From the NCBI GenBank assembly GCA_945788205.1, contig CALZLE010000219.1, forward strand, positions 1 to 10,164: DNA of 10,164 bases, in the 5' to 3' direction. Position 1 is the stretch's first letter. Each line of letters begins with the position of its first letter. The notes under the pieces are model-generated. The model ran no database searches, was not told where the DNA came from, and saw nothing but the letters and a program-made list of their open reading frames with translations. The position numbers were made by a program, and so were the translations under genes. The DNA comes from an uncultured Desulfuromonadales bacterium (GTDB lineage: Bacteria; Desulfobacterota; Desulfuromonadia; Desulfuromonadales; Geopsychrobacteraceae). Shown here piece after piece: positions 5,917 to 10,164 of the stretch.

Positions 5917-7797
5917 TTAACAGTCCGCCAATTCGACGATAAACGTACTGCCGCCACCAAACGTCTCCTCAACCCAAGCCCGCCCGCCAAACAGTCGAGA
6001 AATCTTTTGTACCGTCGCCAGCCCCACTCCTGTTCCACTTGATTTCCCACTAGCAACACCACGATAAAAAAGTTCGAAAATCTGGCGACGCTCTTCTTCC
6101 GGAATCCCCGGACCATGATCGCGAACAAAAAGTTGCACCAAATTGCCCTTTCGCTCCCCACCGATTTCAATAGGGCTCCCTTCTTTACCCGCATAGCGGA
6201 TTGCGTTGCCAATCAGGTTATCAAAAATCTGGACCAGGAGAGTGACTGGCACCTGCACCAGAGGCAAAGGTGTCTTTTCTGTGACAATCCCAGCCTCTGC
6301 CATCTGACTCCCCACGGCGATCAAAACATCTTCCAACACGGTATTCGGATCAACAGGTTCAGCTGGACGCTTCACGTGCCCAACCCTTGCCAACACCAGC
6401 AGATCCTCCATTACAGCCAGCATCCTACGCCCTTGACCTTCGATCTTGGCAAGATAATCTAAAGCCTGTCCATCCAGTTGGTCACGGTAAGCTTCCTGCA
6501 GCACTTCAGCATAGCTGATAATCGGAGTCAGGGGAGTACGCAGATCGTGGGAAACAGTGGAAACAAAAGCGTCCAATTCTCGGTTAGCTTCAACCAGCTC
6601 GTCTTCAGCGCGTTTTCGCTCGGTAATATCTTCGAACGTTCCGAGGATTCCAGCGACCCGACCATCTCCATCATGCAGTGGTATTTTATTGGTATCTAGC
6701 CAAGCTTGCCTGCCGTCAGCCTGTAGCTGCGTCTCAAGAATATGCAGCTGCGGTTTATCCTCCTCCATAACTCGAAGGTCACAGTCACGATAAAACTCGG
6801 CCTCGGCCTCTGTCCAGGGTAAGTCATAATCGCTTTTACCAACCAAGTTCTGGGGTTCGCCGACACCTGCCCCCCGGGCAAAATTTCGATTACAGCCAAG
6901 ATAGACAGAGTTCCGATCTTTCCAAAATACATACTGGGGGATGTTATCAAGAACCAATTGCAACATCTGTTTCGATTCGCGTATCTGATCCTGAACTTCT
7001 ATATATTCAGTTATATCCTGAACCAAACCGACAAAGTACTCAGGGATTTTATCCTCGCCTAAAACCGAAGCGACCGAAACATGTCCCCATATGATCCCTC
7101 CATCCTTACGGGAAAAACGTTTGCGATAACTTATAGAACGACACTCCCCACCACCTAGGCGCTGGTATGTTTCGGCCGTTATGGCTAAATCTTCGGAGTG
7201 AGTAATATCAGAAACACAAAGACTGGACAATTCGTTACGAGAATAACCGATATAACTGCAAAAAGCGTCATTTGCGGTCAAGAATTGTCCCTCAGGAGAA
7301 AGGGTGACCATCCCCGCAGCTGCAGACTCAAAAAAGGTCCGAAAACGTTCTCCATTATGATTTATTTTAGTTCCGCAATTGCAGCTTTTTTCACTTTTCA
7401 CCCGTTTGACAATTTCAGCCCATTCATCGAGTACCCTAGTCACAATATGTGGCATTTCAGTGAGAAGTGAATCCGATTTGACGACGTAATCCAAGGCCCC
7501 CGCTTTCATGGCCTCAACCGCGGCCCGCTCATTACCACACCCGGTCACGATTATGATGGGACAAGGCGCATCGTCCTCTCTGCACGGCAACAGATCAATA
7601 CCTTTGCCATCCGGCAAAAGCCATTCAGTAATAACCAGATCGGGAGAAGTCGAGCTTAAACAGTGGCGTGCTTCTGCAAGACTTTGCACGGCAGCAATCT
7701 CCGTATACTCAGACTGCACCTCGAAAGCATTTCGCAGCTGTGCCGCATAGGTCGCCGAATTATCAACCAGTAAAACATGAGTCGTTTTTCTGCTCAC
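5917..7797 (-). CDS. Soluble hybrid sensor kinase, REC-PAS-PAS-HisKA-HATPase
   Basis: GTG at 7795-7797 gives 626 residues and has a GGGGGG tract 7 nt upstream. An in-frame ATG at 7845 overlaps a perfect TATAAT and is probably upstream of the transcript. Domains: receiver (about 5-125), PAS (about 150-268), PAS (about 277-392), HisKA with phospho-acceptor His417 in S-H-D-L-R-T-P, and the ATPase domain with N box (Asn527, Asn531), Asp560 in D-H-G-P-G-I-P and G-T-G-V-G-L-A at 588-594. No transmembrane segment is present, so it senses a cytoplasmic signal. The receiver keeps Asp12, Thr85 and Lys107, but Glu58 sits where the phospho-acceptor Asp is expected (L-V-I-T-E-W-L-L-P-D-G), and Asn13 follows Asp12 in place of a second acid. 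The kinase half looks active. No partner response regulator is in the window, so target and signal are unknown. Confidence 0.92.
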   Translation of the reverse strand: MSRKTTHVLLVDNSATYAAQLRNAFEVQSEYTEIAAVQSLAEARHCLSSTSPDLVITEWLLPDGKGIDLLPCREDDAPCPIIIVTGCGNERAAVEAMKAGALDYVVKSDSLLTEMPHIVTRVLDEWAEIVKRVKSEKSCNCGTKINHNGERFRTFFESAAAGMVTLSPEGQFLTANDAFCSYIGYSRNELSSLCVSDITHSEDLAITAETYQRLGGGECRSISYRKRFSRKDGGIIWGHVSVASVLGEDKIPEYFVGLVQDITEYIEVQDQIRESKQMLQLVLDNIPQYVFWKDRNSVYLGCNRNFARGAGVGEPQNLVGKSDYDLPWTEAEAEFYRDCDLRVMEEDKPQLHILETQLQADGRQAWLDTNKIPLHDGDGRVAGILGTFEDITERKRAEDELVEANRELDAFVSTVSHDLRTPLTPIISYAEVLQEAYRDQLDGQALDYLAKIEGQGRRMLAVMEDLLVLARVGHVKRPAEPVDPNTVLEDVLIAVGSQMAEAGIVTEKTPLPLVQVPVTLLVQIFDNLIGNAIRYAGKEGSPIEIGGERKGNLVQLFVRDHGPGIPEEERRQIFELFYRGVASGKSSGTGVGLATVQKISRLFGGRAWVEETFGGGSTFIVELADC

Positions 7798-7843
7798 AAT
7801 ATTTCCCCCCGGAAAGAAAATAGCCCCATGGCCAACGTTCGCC

Positions 7844-7849
7844 ATTATA
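7844..7849 (-). promoter_or_regulatory. -10 element of the sensor kinase gene
   Basis: The minus strand reads TATAAT exactly, with TTTAAT (3 of 6) as the best -35 at 17 nt spacing (7872-7867). Predicted transcription starts near 7837, downstream of the ATG at 7845, which supports the GTG at 7797 as the real start codon. Confidence 0.5.
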
Positions 7850-7946
7850 GGTCAATTTTGGCCACCATTAAAAGTATTTTTAATTATCCAAACAGATATC
7901 TCAAAACACGACAGCCCTCCACCGATAAACACATCTGAAATACAGC

Positions 7947-7975
7947 TTGACCGTCCTTGGCTATTTGGCCATAAT
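7947..7975 (+). promoter_or_regulatory. Strong sigma-70 promoter of the arsR operon
   Basis: TTGACC (7947-7952) and CATAAT (7970-7975) are separated by exactly 17 nt, each with 5 of 6 consensus matches. This is the best promoter in the window. Transcription would begin near 7982, giving a very short leader before the arsR start at 7999. Confidence 0.8.
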
Positions 7976-7981
7976 GCCAAG
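7956..7981. promoter_or_regulatory. Dyad operator over the arsR promoter
   Basis: CTTGGC (7956-7961) and GCCAAG (7976-7981) are exact inverted arms, centred on the palindrome TGGCCA (7966-7971). The 26-bp dyad covers most of the spacer, the -10 and the start region. A third GCCAAG follows at 7984-7989 and overlaps the ribosome binding site. Placement fits autorepression by the ArsR encoded just downstream; direct evidence is lacking. Confidence 0.6.
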
Positions 7982-7998
7982 TAGCCAAGGAGAAAAAC

Positions 7999-8322
7999 AT
8001 GTACCAACAACGCAAAAACCACCTCGAGGCACGCGCCAAAATCCTTAAAGCCCTAGCACATCCGAGCCGGCTGTTCATCGTCGAAGAGTTGGAAAAGGCA
8101 GAGCGCTGCGTCTGCGATTTGACAGATTTGATCGGTGCTGATGTCTCGACCATATCCAAACACCTGTCGGTTTTAAAACAGGCGGGCATTGTTATGGATG
8201 ACAAACGTGGAAATCAGGTTTTTTACCGATTACGGGTCCCCTGCATTCTGACCTTTTTCGGCTGTATCGAATCGGTTCTCGAAGAACAGGCCCGTGAACA
8301 CTCTGCCCTGCTGAATCGCTAG
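7999..8322 (+). CDS. arsR: ArsR/SmtB-family metalloregulatory repressor
   Basis: This 107-residue winged-helix repressor would release DNA on binding As(III), Sb(III) or a similar soft ligand. The domain (about 10-80) shows the family start A-L-A-H-P-S-R-L and recognition helix V-S-T-I-S-K-H-L-S-V-L-K, followed by the wing K-R-G-N-Q-V-F-Y. Cys37-V-Cys39 in R-C-V-C-D-L matches the alpha-3 As(III) site (E-L-C-V-C-D-L) of classical ArsR. Cys82 and Cys89 near the carboxy end could add a third ligand or form a second site. ATG at 7999 has AAGGAG at 7987-7992. The permease gene begins 4 nt after its stop, so the genes are cotranscribed. A cadmium or other metal inducer is possible, but the Cys pair favours arsenicals. 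Confidence 0.92.
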   Translation: MYQQRKNHLEARAKILKALAHPSRLFIVEELEKAERCVCDLTDLIGADVSTISKHLSVLKQAGIVMDDKRGNQVFYRLRVPCILTFFGCIESVLEEQAREHSALLNR

Positions 8323-8326
8323 CGAC

Positions 8327-9634
8327 ATGAATCTGAAAAACGAATGGAAACCTCTCTTCTGGATTATCATCATCTTTGCAGGCTGTTTTTTCATGCCGGT
8401 CGAAATACCACGGGTGCAGGGCGCGGTGTTGGAAGCACTGCATCTGGCTAAATGGTACGCCCGCGAGCACGTCCTGCTCTGCCTGGTGCCAGCCTTCTTC
8501 ATTGCTGGCGCGGTCGCAGTTTTTGTCAGCCAGGCTGCAGTGATGAAATACCTCGGTCCGAATGCGAAGAAACTGCTTGCTTACGGCGTTGCTTCGGTCT
8601 CCGGATCGATCCTTGCTGTATGTTCATGCACTATTTTGCCGCTGTTCGCAGGAATTTACCGGATGGGCGCCGGTCTGGGACCGGCCTGCGCATTCCTCTA
8701 TTCGGGGCCGGCGATCAACATTCTGGCGATCATTCTCACAGCCCGGATTCTCGGCCCTGAGATGGGAATTGCCCGCGCTTTCAGCGCAGTTGTTTTCGCA
8801 ATTCTGATCGGCCTGTTGATGAACTTTTTCTTCCGTCACGAAGAAGCAGAAAAAGCCGCAGCCGCCCCGATGATGCCGGAGGATGACAATCTACGCCCAC
8901 TATGGCAAACAGCCCTCTACTTCGCTTCGATGGTTGGAATTCTGGTCTTCGCTAACTGGGGCGCACCAGATCAGACATCGGGTCTCTGGCATACGATCCA
9001 TGCGGCAAAATGGTGGCTCACCGGAACCTTCTCCATCGCCCTGGCGCTGATGCTGGCCTGCTGGTTCGACCTCGGCTTCAGCAAAACAGTTCTGGCATCA
9101 ATCCCGGCCCTGTTGTTGGCAATTATCAGCCCACAACACCCGGAGCTTTCTTTCACTGCCGGAGTGATCGGGCTTTCAGTCATCAGCAACTTGAAAAGCA
9201 CGCGCGATGGAGAAATGGGCGAGTGGTTCGGAGAAAGCTGGGATTTTGCCAAAAAAATCCTGCCGCTGTTGCTGATCGGAGTACTGATTGCCGGAGTCCT
9301 GCTCGGTCGCCCCGAACATGAAGGACTGATCCCATCGGCCTGGGTCGCCTCACTCGTTGGCGGCAATTCCTTTTCGGCTAATCTGTTCGCATCGGTTTTT
9401 GGTGCCTTCATGTACTTCGCCACCCTCACCGAAGTTCCGATCCTGCAGGGACTGATCGGCGCGGGGATGGGCAAGGGCCCGGCGTTGGCACTACTGCTGG
9501 CCGGTCCGGCACTGTCGCTACCAAACATGCTGGTCATCCGCAGCGTCATGGGCACGAAAAAAACCATCGCCTTTGTTCAGCTGGTGGTGCTAATGGCAAC
9601 CACTAGCGGACTGATTTACGGCACATTCTTTTAA
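8327..9634 (+). CDS. ArsP_1/DUF318-family permease, probable arsenical or metal exporter
   Basis: This is a 435-residue inner membrane protein with about ten hydrophobic segments in two related halves. The first half carries V-C-S-C-T-I-L-P-L-F (Cys99, Cys101) and F-L-Y-S-G-P-A-I-N-I-L. The second carries M-Y-F-A-T-L-T-E-V-P (from about 362, Glu369) and L-A-G-P-A-L-S-L-P-N-M. These are hallmark motifs of the DUF318/UPF0718 permease family, which includes ArsP, an exporter of trivalent organoarsenicals, and related Cu/Zn efflux proteins. A charged cytoplasmic loop (about 167-190) separates the halves. It starts 4 nt after arsR with no clear ribosome binding site, so translational coupling is likely. 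Context favours thiophilic metalloid export; the exact substrate is inferred only. Confidence 0.88.
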   Translation: MNLKNEWKPLFWIIIIFAGCFFMPVEIPRVQGAVLEALHLAKWYAREHVLLCLVPAFFIAGAVAVFVSQAAVMKYLGPNAKKLLAYGVASVSGSILAVCSCTILPLFAGIYRMGAGLGPACAFLYSGPAINILAIILTARILGPEMGIARAFSAVVFAILIGLLMNFFFRHEEAEKAAAAPMMPEDDNLRPLWQTALYFASMVGILVFANWGAPDQTSGLWHTIHAAKWWLTGTFSIALALMLACWFDLGFSKTVLASIPALLLAIISPQHPELSFTAGVIGLSVISNLKSTRDGEMGEWFGESWDFAKKILPLLLIGVLIAGVLLGRPEHEGLIPSAWVASLVGGNSFSANLFASVFGAFMYFATLTEVPILQGLIGAGMGKGPALALLLAGPALSLPNMLVIRSVMGTKKTIAFVQLVVLMATTSGLIYGTFF

Positions 9635-9651
9635 AAGAAAGGAGTCTCAGC

Positions 9652-9885
9652 ATGAAAAAAATACAAATTCTCGGTACCGGCTGCGCCAAATGTGAAAAGC
9701 TGGCCGCTAACGCCAAACAAGCGGCAGAGAACTGCGGTCTCGAATACGAATTGATCAAAGTCTCAGACCTGAACGAAATCATGGACTTCGGTGTGATGAC
9801 CACCCCGGCGCTGGCCGTAGACGGTAAAGTCCTGATCACCGGCAAAGTTCCCAGCCCGGCAGACATCGAAAGAATGATTGGATAG
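9652..9885 (+). CDS. Small thioredoxin-like redox-active disulfide protein
   Basis: This is a 77-residue cytoplasmic protein with a glutaredoxin-like fold: beta strand K-K-I-Q-I-L-G, then G-C-A-K-C (Cys11, Cys14) at the start of a helix, and T-T-P-A-L (about 50-54) holding the cis-proline. It resembles the 'redox-active disulfide protein 2' group found beside permeases in metalloid clusters. AAAGGAG at 9638-9644 gives a clear start 7 nt later. It follows the permease by 17 nt and precedes the next gene by 3 nt, so it is operonic. A likely role is thiol reduction or delivery of a bound metalloid to the permease; the latter is speculation. Confidence 0.9.
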   Translation: MKKIQILGTGCAKCEKLAANAKQAAENCGLEYELIKVSDLNEIMDFGVMTTPALAVDGKVLITGKVPSPADIERMIG

Positions 9886-9888
9886 ATA

Positions 9889-10164
9889 ATGACTCAGCTG
9901 AAAATATTTGCTTTTCTCCTCTTGACCGGCGCACTACTGCCTACAGCGGCCTGGGCGGAGGATCTGCCAAAACTTGTTGACGTCGGTGCGGACAAATGTA
10001 TTCCCTGCATCAAAATGGCGCCAATTCTCGACAAACTACGGGAGGATTTCACCGGCCGGATGGACGTCGTATTTATTGACGCCTGGAAAAACAAAACCAA
10101 GGCTGCCGAATACGGGGTGCGGATGATTCCAACACAGATTTTTTACGCGCCGGATGGCACCGAG
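9889..10164 (+). CDS. Exported thioredoxin-like protein, cut by the right edge
   Basis: Ninety-two codons are visible from ATG at 9889, 3 nt after the previous stop. A signal peptide is clear: Lys5, a hydrophobic core to about residue 18, and A-W-A before Glu24 as the probable cleavage site. The mature part shows a thioredoxin active site, Cys37-I-P-Cys40, and a later G-V-R-M-I-P-T-Q segment with the expected cis-proline. It should act in the periplasm. Related clusters often continue with a CcdA/DsbD-like membrane protein that would feed it electrons, but that lies outside the window. No strong ribosome binding site is seen, which suggests coupling to the upstream gene. Confidence 0.88.
   Translation, partial: MTQLKIFAFLLLTGALLPTAAWAEDLPKLVDVGADKCIPCIKMAPILDKLREDFTGRMDVVFIDAWKNKTKAAEYGVRMIPTQIFYAPDGTE

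Overview
The window reads like chromosomal DNA of an anaerobic or microaerophilic Gram-negative bacterium, most likely a Desulfuromonadales/Geobacter-type deltaproteobacterium. This is inferred, not proven, from gene content: a two-domain rubrerythrin beside katG and a PerR-type regulator, a soluble receiver-PAS-PAS histidine kinase, a small protein with the Y-S-G-P-E-R-R motif, and an arsR/permease/thioredoxin cluster. No rRNA, tRNA, CRISPR array, integrase or insertion sequence was seen.

Layout. Positions 1-1146 (minus) hold a beta-propeller lipoprotein of the PQQ-repeat (BamB-like) kind, whose stop overlaps the start of a further minus-strand gene running off the left edge. Positions 1147-2255 are gene-poor. 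They contain a strong candidate for an undescribed 51-residue, four-cysteine peptide (1421-1576, plus), a long inverted repeat with nine G's in its loop (1732-1780), and an 89-residue protein (1802-2071, plus). Positions 2256-5818 form a minus-strand oxidative stress block in the transcription order perR, katG, rbr. PerR-box-like operators precede perR and katG, and an intrinsic-terminator-like hairpin lies in the leader of rbr. Positions 5917-7797 (minus) encode a soluble sensor kinase whose receiver domain has Glu at the expected phospho-acceptor Asp. From 7947 to the right edge (plus) lies a metalloid-type operon: arsR, an ArsP_1/DUF318 permease, a small CxxC redox protein, and a truncated exported thioredoxin-like protein.

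How the genes work together. PerR probably senses peroxide and controls itself and katG. KatG removes hydrogen peroxide, and rubrerythrin reduces it using electrons from a rubredoxin-type site. The arsR operon has a near-consensus promoter with a dyad spanning the spacer and -10, which fits repression relieved when As(III) or a similar thiophilic ligand binds the Cys-x-Cys of ArsR. The permease would export the toxic species and the two thioredoxin-like proteins would supply redox chemistry in the cytoplasm and periplasm. The kinase lies between the two stress blocks but has its own promoter and no partner regulator in view.

The most interesting items are the small cysteine-rich ORF, the G9 hairpin upstream of the 1802 gene, the terminator hairpin that any rbr transcript must pass, the Asp-to-Glu change in the receiver domain, and the operators of the perR-katG block.
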